A DNA stretch of 54,475 nt from an uncultured Collinsella sp. (GCA_900543605.1 UQSK01000007.1:1-54475), one strand, 5' to 3'; positions 1-7,562 are shown, counted from the stretch's first letter. The notes: a model not told the origin generated them from the letters alone. Translations and numbers: made by a program.

Positions 1-50
1 TACGAGATTACTACGCGTCTCGTGGGCTCGGAGATGTGTATAAGAGACAG
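1..50 (+). other. Nextera adapter (P7 stub, i7 index, read-2 transposase end)
   Basis: Bases 1-8 match the 3' end of the Illumina P7 primer, 9-16 sit where the 8-nt i7 index belongs, and 17-50 are the Nextera read-2 adapter ending in the 19-bp Tn5 mosaic end AGATGTGTATAAGAGACAG (32-50). This is library sequence left on the contig, not genome. It produces a false N-terminus (MCIRDR-type residues) if the first gene is translated through it. Confidence 0.98.
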
Positions 51-51
51 G

Positions 52-1482
52 GGCGTGCCCATCGAGGTATTCTGTCACGGTGCGATTTGCATCGGCTATT
101 CGGGGGCGTGCGAGTTCTCGGCCCTGCGGCGTGGGCGCTCGGCGATGCGCGGCGACTGCACGCAGCCGTGCCGTCTGGCGTACGACCTGGTGGACGAGGC
201 GGGGCAGAGCGTTGTCGCCGTCGAGGGAGACCGCCTGCTGTGCCCGCGCGACTATCTGGGTATTGCGCATCTGCCCGAGCTTGTAGATGCCGGCGTGGCA
301 TCGCTCAAGATCGAGGGTCGCATGAAGAATCCCGACTACGTCTTTAACGTGGTGAGGGTGTGGCGTCGGGCGCTTGATATGCTGCGCGACGGCACATGGG
401 ATGCCGATGCGGTGCCGACGCTTGAGCGCGAGCTGGGAAGGTCGTTCAACCGCGGCTTTACCGATGCGTATCTGCGGGGTCGTTCGGGTGCCGAGCTCAT
501 GAGCTTTGAGCGCGCGATCAACCAGGGCGTGCGCGTGGGCCACTTGGTGGCGGTGGGTCACGAAGAGGTGACGGTTGAGCTTGATGCCGCCGTGGCGGCG
601 GGTGATACGCTCGAGATCCGATTTTACCCGGGTGCCGATGCGCGTCCCGATGTGCCCAAGCGCTGGCCACAGGTGCCTTGTCCCGTGGATGCCGCTGCGG
701 GGAAGCGCGTCGTCGTGCATTGCAAGCGTAAGGTGGACGCGGGCTGCGAGGTGTACCTGATTCGCAGCGCCGGCGTGTTGGATCAGACGGCGGCGGTGTT
801 GGAGCGCATGCGGGCCGAGGCGGATGCGATTGCGCCCGTTGCACGTGCCGTTGAGGTACTGCCCTTTGAGGACGTTGCGGTGGATGGCGGTGCGTCGACG
901 GAGTTGGTGGAGTGCGCGGCTCCCGCTCGCATGGTTTTTGCTTGGCAACTGATGGATGCCGACCCGCGCGGAGAACTCGATTTGTCCGACGCCGTTGTGG
1001 TGCTTGACGAGGTGTGCCGCACGGGTGACGCTGACCGGACCCGCTCACTGATACAGCGTGCCGGGCGCGTCGTCTGCCGCAACCTGGGACAGGTGGTGAT
1101 CGCTCGCGAGCTGGGCGTGACGTTTGACGTGGCGGCGCCGGTGTTCTGCGCGAATCGGGCCACGCTTGCCTGGCTGCGCGAACTCGGTGCGGGGCGGGTG
1201 TACTTGCCGACCGAGTTGCTCGGCAATGATGCGGAGCGTATTGCCGAACTGGCTGCTGAACCCGGCGTCTGGCGTCCGGTCGACGCCGACCGTCCCGAGC
1301 TTATGGTGTGCGAGCACTGCCTGCTGACCGCCGAGGGCGTCTGCGCCACCGATGCGACGGGACAGGTCCGTTGCCGCGACTGCTTGCGTCGTCGGCAGGT
1401 ACGCTATCTGGTCGAGCGTGACGGTACACGTCTGCCAGTTGCCATTGACGCATGCGGCAGGACGAGGATTTTCCTGTCGTAG
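52..1482 (+). CDS. Peptidase U32 family protein, 5'-truncated
   Basis: The visible 476 residues belong to the peptidase U32 (collagenase-like) family, whose bacterial members include the RNA-hydroxylation proteins TrhP and RlhA. The diagnostic block is at the very start of the genuine sequence: EVFCHGAICIGYSG followed by a cysteine, then GRSAMRGDCTQPCR, which is the U32 signature with conserved cysteines; SLKIEGRMK follows. The C-terminal 60 residues carry a second cysteine group (CEHC ... CRDC) that looks like a small metal-binding knuckle. The real start codon is missing because the contig begins in adapter sequence at base 50; family members usually have 150-250 more residues upstream. Whether it acts on RNA or protein cannot be decided from this fragment. 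It ends 96 bp before tyrS. Confidence 0.88.
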   Translation, partial: GVPIEVFCHGAICIGYSGACEFSALRRGRSAMRGDCTQPCRLAYDLVDEAGQSVVAVEGDRLLCPRDYLGIAHLPELVDAGVASLKIEGRMKNPDYVFNVVRVWRRALDMLRDGTWDADAVPTLERELGRSFNRGFTDAYLRGRSGAELMSFERAINQGVRVGHLVAVGHEEVTVELDAAVAAGDTLEIRFYPGADARPDVPKRWPQVPCPVDAAAGKRVVVHCKRKVDAGCEVYLIRSAGVLDQTAAVLERMRAEADAIAPVARAVEVLPFEDVAVDGGASTELVECAAPARMVFAWQLMDADPRGELDLSDAVVVLDEVCRTGDADRTRSLIQRAGRVVCRNLGQVVIARELGVTFDVAAPVFCANRATLAWLRELGAGRVYLPTELLGNDAERIAELAAEPGVWRPVDADRPELMVCEHCLLTAEGVCATDATGQVRCRDCLRRRQVRYLVERDGTRLPVAIDACGRTRIFLS

Positions 1483-1530
1483 GTGCCGCGTCGCGTCAGT
1501 TTGTTATCATAAGAGAGTTTATGGACTTCC

Positions 1531-1557
1531 AGCACCGCCGTTTTCGGCGAGGGTGCT
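1531..1557 (+). promoter_or_regulatory. Leader hairpin just upstream of tyrS ribosome site
   Basis: AGCACC (1531-1536) pairs with GGTGCT (1552-1557), enclosing GCCG-TTTT-CGGC with a small bulge. It ends 5 nt before the AAAAGGAGG ribosome site of tyrS. There is no T-box sequence, so aminoacylation control through a T-box is not supported. It may affect mRNA stability or translation. Confidence 0.4.
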
Positions 1558-1578
1558 ATAGCAAAAGGAGGATACCCA

Positions 1579-2790
1579 ATGCTGTCTGTTGACGAGCAAA
1601 TGCGTATCATCACCTCGGGCGCCGCGCAGATCGTTCCCGAGGCCGACCTTCGCAAGAAGCTTGAGAAGGGCGAGCCCCTCAACATCAAGCTCGGCGTCGA
1701 CCCCACCAGCCCCGACCTGCACCTGGGCCACGCCGTGCCGCTGCGCAAGATGCGTCAGTTCCAGGACCTGGGCCACAACGTCACCCTCATCATCGGCAAC
1801 GGCACCGCGTTGATCGGCGACCCCTCGGGCAAGAACTCCACGCGTCCGCAGCTTTCGCAGGAGCAGATCGAGGCCAATGCCGAGACCTACGTGAGCCAGG
1901 CCATGAAGATCCTGGATCCCGAGAAGACCACCATCGTGCACAACGGTGACTGGATCTTGTCGATGGATCTGGCCGGTCTGCTGCAGGTGTGCTCCAAGTT
2001 CACCGTCGCCCGCATTCTTGAGCGCGATGACTTTACCAAGCGCTACCAGTCTCAGACGCCGATCGCCCTGCATGAGTTCCTGTATCCCGTGATGCAGGCT
2101 TTCGACTCCGTGCAGATCAAGGCCGACGTCGAGATGGGCGGCACCGATCAGCTCTTCAACCTGCTCGCTGGCCGTGAGCTCATGGAGAAGATGGGCATGG
2201 AGCCGCAGATCGCGCTCACCATGCCGCTGCTCGAGGGCACCGATGGCGTACGTAAGATGTCCAAGTCCTATGGCAACTACATCGGTCTGACCGATGCGCC
2301 CAAGGATATGTTCGGCAAGACCATGTCCATCCCCGACGAGATGATCGGCAAGTACTATCGTCTGGCCAGCTCGCTCACCCCGGCCGAGGTCGACAAGATC
2401 GACGCTGCCTTGGCCGACGGTTCCGCCGATCCCTACGAGCTCAAGCGCGCACTGGGCCGCGACCTGTGCGACACCTACCACGGCGTCGGCGCCGGCGACG
2501 AGGCTCAGGCCGAGTTCGACCGTGTGTTCAAGGAGGGCCAGCTTGCCGACTTCCCCGAGAAGCACGTTGAGCTGACCGTTAACGACGAGGGCCAGATCTA
2601 CCTCGCCGGCCTGCTCAAGGACTTGGGTCTTTCGGCAAGCGCCGGCCAGGCTCGTCGCGATATCGACGGCGGCGGCGTCAAAATCAACGGCAAGGCCGTG
2701 GCTCCCAAGAGCTATAACATCGATCCCAGCGCCCTCAAGCTGGGCGACACCCTCTCCGTAGGCAAGCGCAAGGGTTTCAAGTTGGTCTAA
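1579..2790 (+). CDS. tyrS: Tyrosyl-tRNA synthetase
   Basis: Class I aminoacyl-tRNA synthetase charging tRNA-Tyr in the cytoplasm. The 403-residue protein has the HIGH-type signature as HLGH (residues 48-51) and KMSKS at 226-230, with the Rossmann catalytic core between them. A C-terminal S4-like RNA-binding segment lies near residues 340-400 (GLSASAGQARRDI..GGVKINGK). The length fits the roughly 400-residue TyrS type. The start is fixed by AAAAGGAGG at 1562-1570, eight bases before the ATG. It is apparently monocistronic, with its own terminator at 2818-2853. Nothing is missing. Confidence 0.97.
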   Translation: MLSVDEQMRIITSGAAQIVPEADLRKKLEKGEPLNIKLGVDPTSPDLHLGHAVPLRKMRQFQDLGHNVTLIIGNGTALIGDPSGKNSTRPQLSQEQIEANAETYVSQAMKILDPEKTTIVHNGDWILSMDLAGLLQVCSKFTVARILERDDFTKRYQSQTPIALHEFLYPVMQAFDSVQIKADVEMGGTDQLFNLLAGRELMEKMGMEPQIALTMPLLEGTDGVRKMSKSYGNYIGLTDAPKDMFGKTMSIPDEMIGKYYRLASSLTPAEVDKIDAALADGSADPYELKRALGRDLCDTYHGVGAGDEAQAEFDRVFKEGQLADFPEKHVELTVNDEGQIYLAGLLKDLGLSASAGQARRDIDGGGVKINGKAVAPKSYNIDPSALKLGDTLSVGKRKGFKLV

Positions 2791-2817
2791 CGAGCGAGTT
2801 AACCTCACAAGTGCAAT

Positions 2818-2853
2818 AAGGCCGCAGCCGGGAATCCCGACTGCGGCCTTTTT
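2818..2853 (+). terminator. Intrinsic terminator after tyrS
   Basis: GGCCGCAG (2820-2827) pairs with CTGCGGCC (2841-2848), with an inner CGGGA/TCCCG pairing, followed by five T. It lies 30 bp after the tyrS stop codon. Confidence 0.93.
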
Positions 2854-2860
2854 GGCACTT

Positions 2861-2876
2861 GGGGACGTTCCTTTTA
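2861..2876 (+). repeat. Left half of a family-A intergenic repeat, interrupted by the IS
   Basis: GGGGACGTTCCTTTT matches the start of the intact copy at 7463. The continuation of that copy (CTGCCGGCAG then a GGGAC motif) is found only on the other side of the IS element at about 4434-4461. The two halves join into one family-A unit when the IS is removed in silico. Confidence 0.75.
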
Positions 2877-2891
2877 ATATGAGCAGGACAT
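2877..2891 (+). repeat. IS terminal inverted repeat, left in window
   Basis: Fifteen bases, ATATGAGCAGGACAT, exactly complementary to 4416-4430. This is the transposase-distal (3') end of the element. Confidence 0.88.
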
Positions 2892-3195
2892 TGTCAAGAG
2901 GCAAAATCGGGCCTGGCCCCAACGATATGGGGTCAGGCCCTCTCCCTATATCAGCCCGTCCGCGGCGACCTCGGCGTGTCTTCCCGACGCTCGTCTTTGC
3001 AGTTTAATATCCGCCCGCGGCGATCTCTCGCTGGGCAATCCGTTGCTACGGCTGAGGCTTCTACGTCGAATCGACAGTCTGTGCACGCGTGTGGCGCCCT
3101 GGGCGCTCGCAGAAAAGGGACCTGAGGTTCGCCTCAACGGCTTCGGATCCAACCGCTTCCGGGGTGATCGGCTTATGTGCGGGGGACCGCCCCCC
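2892..3195 (-). ncRNA. Noncoding 3' end of the IS; candidate bridge/seek RNA region
   Basis: IS110-superfamily elements encode a structured guide RNA in a noncoding end; in the IS1111 subgroup it is reported downstream of the transposase. This 304-bp stretch is the only noncoding part of the element large enough. It contains a strong hairpin: GGGCCTG (2909-2915) and CCCC (2917-2920) pair with GGGG (2929-2932) and CAGGCCC (2934-2940). RNA boundaries, promoter and guide loops cannot be assigned by eye. Confidence 0.45.
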
Positions 3196-4308
3196 CTACG
3201 CCTCCTCGGCCATGAGGCCGACCGCCCACACCCAGCAGGCGAGCTCGCGCGCCGTGGCGACGTTCGCCTTGTTGTTGTGGACCCCGCGCGCGAGCAGGGT
3301 CCCGCGCCTCTCGACCAGCCTCCGCACGCCCTTGGCGGCATGCCTGCGGGCGCCCCGGTCCGGGGCCTGGCCCCTGGCGGGCTCCTTCGGCCGCGCCGAG
3401 CACGTCAGGTAGTGCCACGCGGCCTCGACCAGCGCCTTCCTCAGGTGCTTGTTGCCGGCCTTGGTGATCGCGCCCCTGCGGTCGCTCTCCCCGCTGGAGT
3501 GCTCGGAGGGCGTCAGGCCGACCCATGCGGCGAACGACCGGGCATTCCTGAACCTCGAGAACTCGCCGGCCTCGAACACGAGGTCGGCGGCGGACGCGGT
3601 GTCTACGCCCTTGAGGCAGCGGAGGGAGTCGACCCTCTTCCTCCACCTGGGCTTGCGGGCCTCGGCCTCGACGAGCCCCTCGAGCCTCGCCTTCTCCTCC
3701 GCCGCCCGCCTGACCGCGTCGACGTAGTAGGCGAGCACGTCGTTGTCGGCCCCCTCCGCGAACCTTATCGACTCGATCCAGGACCAGTGCGCCCGGGTCC
3801 AGTTGCCCTTCCTGCGGCCGGTGGGCGTCCTCTCGTCGAAGACGAGCCCGTGCCTGAGCAGGAACTTGGAGAGCCGCTGCTTCGAGCGCGAGAGGTCGTC
3901 CCTCGCGTCCTCGAGCGCCCTGGTCAGGTCGCGGGCGGCCTCGCACTCGTCGTCGGGGACCCACACCTCGACCACGTTGCCGACCGACAGCATGCGGGCG
4001 AGGAACTCGGCGTCGTTGCGGTCGTTCTTCCTGCGCCTGTCCGCGCTGGGCTTGATCATCTTCGAGACGGCGCCGACCGCGCAGTCGACCCCCAGGCCGG
4101 AAAGCCTCTTCTGCAGGTCGAAGCCCGTGACCCCGGACTCGTACACGCACCTGGCCCTGGGGTCCACGGAACGGACCCACTCCGCGACGGCGCCGGCGTC
4201 GTAGCCGAAGGTCGCGGCACGTACCTCCCCGGTCATGACGTCGAGGGAGACGGCCTTTATCGAGCGGGCGTGGACGTCGAGGCCGATGAAGGTGGTAGTA
4301 TCGAGCAT
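3196..4308 (-). CDS. IS110 family transposase (DEDD recombinase)
   Basis: A 370-residue transposase with the N-terminal RuvC-like DEDD fold and the C-terminal IS116/IS110/IS902 domain. Visible blocks are FIGLDVHARS (first Asp), CVYESGVTGF (Glu) and KNDRNDAEFLA (last two Asp). The C-terminal block is GLTPSEHSSGES followed by a Gly-Asn-Lys segment; it should hold the nucleophilic Ser. The start chosen is the ATG at 4308, preceded by AAGGGG; an ATG 15 bases further upstream is in frame but would overlap that ribosome site. Codon use differs from neighbours (many AGG, CTC, TCG), consistent with transfer. The reading frame is intact, so the element may be active. The last 80 residues are strongly basic. 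Confidence 0.93.
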   Translation of the reverse strand: MLDTTTFIGLDVHARSIKAVSLDVMTGEVRAATFGYDAGAVAEWVRSVDPRARCVYESGVTGFDLQKRLSGLGVDCAVGAVSKMIKPSADRRRKNDRNDAEFLARMLSVGNVVEVWVPDDECEAARDLTRALEDARDDLSRSKQRLSKFLLRHGLVFDERTPTGRRKGNWTRAHWSWIESIRFAEGADNDVLAYYVDAVRRAAEEKARLEGLVEAEARKPRWRKRVDSLRCLKGVDTASAADLVFEAGEFSRFRNARSFAAWVGLTPSEHSSGESDRRGAITKAGNKHLRKALVEAAWHYLTCSARPKEPARGQAPDRGARRHAAKGVRRLVERRGTLLARGVHNNKANVATARELACWVWAVGLMAEEA

Positions 4309-4406
4309 GGGAGCCCCTTCCATGAATGCGGCGTGGCCGCCGCGGTTGGATTAGACACTCACCATTGTCGGCCTAATCCGCGGTCTTTCATGCAGCAGGG
4401 GCTCTC
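4309..4406 (-). promoter_or_regulatory. Long leader hairpin that can sequester the transposase ribosome site
   Basis: Nested complementary pairs span the transposase leader: GAGCCCCT (4311-4318) with AGGGGCTC (4397-4404), CATGAA (4321-4326) with TTCATG (4387-4392), CCGCGG (4340-4345) with CCGCGG (4378-4383), and GGATTAG (4348-4354) with CTAATCC (4373-4379). The outermost arm contains the AAGGGG ribosome site. Transcripts entering from outside would therefore hide it, a known strategy of IS elements. Confidence 0.6.
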
Positions 4407-4415
4407 AATGTTTTT

Positions 4416-4430
4416 ATGTCCTGCTCATAT
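4416..4430 (+). repeat. IS terminal inverted repeat, right in window
   Basis: ATGTCCTGCTCATAT, exact complement of 2877-2891. This is the transposase-proximal (5') end of the element. Confidence 0.88.
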
Positions 4431-4433
4431 CGT

Positions 4434-4463
4434 CTGTGCCGGCAGTTTGGGACACTCCTTGCT
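4434..4463 (+). repeat. Right half of the family-A repeat split by the IS
   Basis: TGTGCCGGCAGTTTGGGAC continuing into ACTCCTTGC aligns with 7477-7505 (CTGCCGGCAGTGGGGGAC then AGTCCTTGC). Together with 2861-2876 it rebuilds one interrupted repeat unit. The remaining 165 bp to the ade start has a CCTCTCC/GGAGAGG hairpin (about 4494-4530) and no recognisable purine riboswitch. Confidence 0.75.
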
Positions 4464-4630
4464 TCAAGAGGCTGGCGTGTGTCAACCTCTCCTCATTGCG
4501 CCAAGCGGCGTGTGCCGTTAAGCGGAGAGGCGTATTGTTGACCCATCGTTTGGGCATACAATGGCTATTGACTTGCTGCGGTGAAGGCCTGTCCGCTCCG
4601 CAGCTGCTTTCTACGGTTAAAGGAGTATGT

Positions 4631-6451
4631 ATGTCCGTTGAGGTCATGAGGTCTGTGATCGAGGCCGCCGAGGGCCGCGTGCCCGTCGACAGGCTGTTTA
4701 CCAATGCGCAGATCGTCGACGTGTATGGCCAGCGTGTGGCGCCCGGTAGCGTTGCCGTCAAGGACGGTGTGATCGTCGGCGTGCTCTACGATGGTCGCGA
4801 CGATGCCGCTGGCACCTACGAGGCAACTGAGGTCATCGACTGCCAGGGTCGCTATCTCGCTCCCGGTTTTATTGACGGGCATCTGCATATCGAGTCTTCG
4901 AACATCCGTCCCGCCGAGTATGCTCGCATGGCCGCGACGCGCGGTACCACCACCGCCATTGCCGACAGCCACGAGATTGCCAATGTTGCCGGTCTCGACG
5001 GCTTGCGCTTTATGATTGAGGATGGCCGCCGCGCACCCATCTCCATCAAGTACATGATGCCTTCGTGCGTGCCCGCGCTGCCCGACGAGCAGGCCGGTGC
5101 CGTTATTTCGGCTGCCGATATGCAGGCGTTTTTTGCCGAGCATCCGGGCGATGTCTTTGGTCTGGGCGAGATGATGAACCTGCCGGGCGTCTTTATGGCC
5201 GATCCCGAGACCTGTGCTCGCATTGATGCTGCCAACCAGACGCCGTCCAGGCAGGTTGACGGCCATGCGCCGCTCGTTGCCGGCAAGGACCTCAATGCCT
5301 ATGCCGCGGCGGGCATTATCGCCGACCATGAGTCGACGATTCCCGAGGAGGCACTCGACAAGCTATCTCGCGGCATGTATGTGATGCTGCGCGAAGGTAC
5401 GTGCAGCCATGACCTGGCCAACCTGTCTCCGATGTTGCTGGAGAATCCCGCGCGCGCCCGCCGCTGCTGCTTTGCGACTGACGACCGCGCCCCTTCCGAT
5501 GCGCTTGCAACCGGCATGATCGACAACGCCTGCCGCGTGGCTATCGAGGCCGGCATCGACCCGGTGGTCGCCATCTCTATGGCGTCCCTTTCCACGGCTG
5601 AGGCATTTGGCCTGGACCACGGCTGTCGCGACCCGCATGAGCTCCGTGGCGCGATCGCCCCGGGCAAACGCGCCGACCTGCTGTTGCTCGATGACCTGAC
5701 GTTTGCCACGGCTCCGCATCGCGTATATGTCGCCGGTGCTCTGGTGGCGCAGGACGGTACCTTTGTGGGCGAGATCGCACCCGAGATGGCCGAGGTTGCG
5801 GCCCTTGCCGATGAGCTGCGTGCCTCCGTTAAGCTGCCGAAGCTTTCGCTCGACGTATTCGACTATGCCTTTAAGCCGGGCGAGGCCGTGATTGACGTGG
5901 TGCCGGGCAAGGCCATCACGGGCATGGTTCGTCCCGAGACTGACGAGGACTTGCGTCGCATTATGCTGATTGAGCGCCATGGCCGCGGCGTGTCGCTGCA
6001 GGCCGAGGGCGCCGACGGCGACGGCCCCGCTGGCCTGGGCCTGGTCGGCAAGCATATCGGTCGCGGCTGGGTGCGCGGTTTCACCATCACGGGTGGCGCC
6101 ATTGCCTCCACGATCGGCCACGACTCGCACAACGTGTGCGTGGTGGGCGACAACGCCGCCGATATGATGGCCGCCGTTGAGGCCGTGGGCCAAGGTGGTC
6201 ACGTGCTGGTGCGCAACGGCGAGGTCGTGGCGCGCATTCCGCTGGCGCTCGGTGGCCTGATGAGCGAAGGCACGGCCGAGGACGTTGCCGCGCAGCACGA
6301 CGACTTTATGGTCAAGGCGCGCGCCATGGGTATTGAGCCGCCGCTCGACCCTATCATGGGCATCATCTTCCTGCCCCTGCCGGTCATCCCGACGCTCCGC
6401 ATCCGCCCCGAGGGCATGTTCGACGTCACGACCTTCACCTACGCCGACTAG
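4631..6451 (+). CDS. ade: Adenine deaminase
   Basis: Converts adenine to hypoxanthine and ammonia in purine salvage. The 606-residue protein has the two-domain amidohydrolase layout of bacterial AdeC. The metal-binding segment GFIDGHLHIESS is near residue 80, TRGTTTAIADSHEIANV near 105, and FATDDRAPSDALATG in the second half. Its C-terminal AdeC-specific domain follows LALGGLMSEG. E. coli Ade has 588 residues, so the length is normal. The start is the ATG at 4631 after AAAGGAG (4619-4625); an upstream extension into the IS flank has no ribosome site. The TAG stop codon lies inside the first bases of a family-A repeat (GACTAG), so the repeat abuts the coding end. Confidence 0.95.
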   Translation: MSVEVMRSVIEAAEGRVPVDRLFTNAQIVDVYGQRVAPGSVAVKDGVIVGVLYDGRDDAAGTYEATEVIDCQGRYLAPGFIDGHLHIESSNIRPAEYARMAATRGTTTAIADSHEIANVAGLDGLRFMIEDGRRAPISIKYMMPSCVPALPDEQAGAVISAADMQAFFAEHPGDVFGLGEMMNLPGVFMADPETCARIDAANQTPSRQVDGHAPLVAGKDLNAYAAAGIIADHESTIPEEALDKLSRGMYVMLREGTCSHDLANLSPMLLENPARARRCCFATDDRAPSDALATGMIDNACRVAIEAGIDPVVAISMASLSTAEAFGLDHGCRDPHELRGAIAPGKRADLLLLDDLTFATAPHRVYVAGALVAQDGTFVGEIAPEMAEVAALADELRASVKLPKLSLDVFDYAFKPGEAVIDVVPGKAITGMVRPETDEDLRRIMLIERHGRGVSLQAEGADGDGPAGLGLVGKHIGRGWVRGFTITGGAIASTIGHDSHNVCVVGDNAADMMAAVEAVGQGGHVLVRNGEVVARIPLALGGLMSEGTAEDVAAQHDDFMVKARAMGIEPPLDPIMGIIFLPLPVIPTLRIRPEGMFDVTTFTYAD

Positions 6452-6500
6452 TCATCGGGGACGTTCTTAAACGACTAGTCGTCGGGGACACTCTTTGGCG
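6446..6500 (+). repeat. Family-A intergenic repeat
   Basis: Two units: GACTAGTCATCGGGGACGTT continuing to TCTTAAAC, then GACTAGTCGTCGGGGACACT. The reverse complement of 7514-7562 matches it closely, so the two copies form an inverted pair around the HAD gene at 6658. Confidence 0.85.
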
Positions 6501-6590
6501 TGTCGCGTGACGCCGCGACCGTGGGGCCTCTGGCGCGCGTGAGCTATTTGCTAGGTCCTTGTAACGTTTGCGCCCGCGGAGTCTTATTTG

Positions 6591-6656
6591 AGCTCCCTTT
6601 GGGTACGGTGATTTTGGATATACGTCCGATTCCATCAAGCCCGAAGGGAGCTTTTC
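6591..6656 (+). promoter_or_regulatory. Large leader hairpin containing the ribosome site of the next gene
   Basis: AGCTCCCTT (6591-6599) is fully complementary to AAGGGAGCT (6644-6652). The stem continues with GGG (6601-6603) against CCC (6640-6642), and four T follow. The descending arm includes the AAGGGAG ribosome site of the HAD gene. It could be an attenuator, a translational switch or a terminator for upstream transcription. Confidence 0.55.
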
Positions 6657-6657
6657 T

Positions 6658-7452
6658 ATGTTTAAACTGATTGCATCCGATATGGACGGCACACTGCTTG
6701 ACGAAAACGGCCGGGTGCCTCCCGAGACCTACGAACTGATTCTGGCGCTACACGAGCATGGCGTGCATTTCGCCGCATCGTCAGGTCGTCGCTACGATCG
6801 CCTGTGCGAGTTCTTTGCGCCCGTTCGCGACAAGATGGACTTTGTCGCCGCTAACGGCGCCCAGGTCTACGCCGACGGTAAGATGGTAGACCGTGAGGTG
6901 TATTCCCACCTGGCGATTCGAAGGCTCGCCCAGGCCGTCAGGACATTTCCCAATCTGCATCTTGCGCTCTTTGACCGAACCAAGTCCTTCTTGCTCGATG
7001 ACGAGTGCAAGTTCGTGCGTGAGGTCGATAAGGACCTTCCCAATGCCGAGCGCATTTGGGAGCTGCCCGATCCCAGCGTAAATATCATCAAGGCGAGTAT
7101 CTTTTGCGATGACTGTGCCGTTATGGACAGTGCCTACGTACTGCAGCGCGAGCTTGGCCAGCTTTTTACCTTTGCGCCTTCTGGAAACGCATGGATCGAT
7201 GCCATGCAGCCTGGTGTGTCGAAGGCCTCGGGAATCGAGCAGCTCATGGAGCACTATGGCGTCGAACGCGACGAGGTCATGGCGTTTGGCGACTCGATGA
7301 ACGACTACGAGATCATTCGCTTTGTCGGCACGGGCTGCGCGATGGAAAATGCGCGCCCCGCGCTCAAGGCGGTGGCCGATCGCGTGGTGGGTTGTAACCG
7401 TGACCACGCCGTCCAACGTGAGCTCCGTCGCGTGCTGGAGAGTCTCTCCTAA
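6658..7452 (+). CDS. HAD-superfamily phosphatase, Cof/IIB type
   Basis: A 264-residue cytoplasmic phosphohydrolase of the Cof-like HAD-IIB group, which acts on small phosphometabolites such as sugar phosphates and flavin or nucleotide phosphates. Motif I DMDGTLL places the catalytic aspartates at residues 8 and 10. The motif II-like segment is AASSGRR, the motif III Lys is in GVSKASGIEQL, and motif IV is FGDSMND. Length and motif spacing are normal. The ribosome site AAGGGAG (6644-6650) lies inside an upstream hairpin. It converges with a second HAD gene, and repeats occupy the gap. The substrate cannot be assigned. Confidence 0.9.
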   Translation: MFKLIASDMDGTLLDENGRVPPETYELILALHEHGVHFAASSGRRYDRLCEFFAPVRDKMDFVAANGAQVYADGKMVDREVYSHLAIRRLAQAVRTFPNLHLALFDRTKSFLLDDECKFVREVDKDLPNAERIWELPDPSVNIIKASIFCDDCAVMDSAYVLQRELGQLFTFAPSGNAWIDAMQPGVSKASGIEQLMEHYGVERDEVMAFGDSMNDYEIIRFVGTGCAMENARPALKAVADRVVGCNRDHAVQRELRRVLESLS

Positions 7453-7453
7453 T

Positions 7454-7562
7454 CCGGCAGATGGGGACGTTCTTTTTCTGCCGGCAGTGGGGGACAGTCC
7501 TTGCAGCTTTTTGCGAAGAGTGTCCCCAGTGACTAGTCGTTTAAGAACGTCCCCAGTGACTA
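7454..7562. repeat. Family-A repeat cluster between convergent HAD genes
   Basis: CCGGCAGATGGGGAC (7454-7468) is repeated as CCGGCAGTGGGGGAC (7481-7495). The inner CCGGCAG/CTGCCGG can form a hairpin. From 7514, GAAGAGTGTCCCC ... GACTAGTCG ... AACGTCCCC ... GACTAG is the inverted counterpart of 6446-6500. The TAG stop codon of the minus-strand HAD gene (7560-7562) falls in the terminal GACTAG. Confidence 0.85.

Larger units (their letters stand above)
2877..4430 (-). mobile_element. IS110-superfamily insertion sequence, IS1111-like
   Basis: The element is bounded by a perfect 15-bp inverted repeat, ATATGAGCAGGACAT at 2877-2891 and its complement at 4416-4430. It holds a single DEDD-type transposase gene on the minus strand. 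Most IS110 elements lack inverted repeats, whereas the IS1111 subgroup has subterminal ones, so this is probably IS1111-like. About 300 bp of noncoding DNA lies downstream of the transposase (2892-3195) and only about 107 bp upstream. Exact ends may lie a few bases outside the inverted repeats. There is no evident target duplication, as expected for the family. It is inserted in a family-A repeat between tyrS and ade. Confidence 0.88.

Noticed and set aside
22..51. Start codon and first ten residues of the U32 protein
   Set aside because: They are translated from the Nextera adapter.
1483..1578. T-box riboswitch upstream of tyrS
   Set aside because: The leader is under 100 bases, and no T-box sequence or specifier-loop arrangement is visible.
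2904..2944. The GGGCCTG/CAGGCCC hairpin as a transcription terminator
   Set aside because: No T-run on either strand and it lies inside the IS; more likely part of the element's structured end.
3043..4521. A 492-codon plus-strand frame across the IS element
   Set aside because: It is antisense to a clear IS110 transposase and runs across both inverted repeats; Pro/Gly/Arg-rich product with no domain.
4436..4630. N-terminal extension of adenine deaminase into the IS-flanking sequence
   Set aside because: No ribosome site, crosses the split repeat and hairpins, and the AAAGGAG site before 4631 gives the family-typical length.
4464..4630. Purine riboswitch upstream of ade
   Set aside because: The conserved purine-aptamer junction sequences are not found; only a simple CCTCTCC/GGAGAGG hairpin is present.
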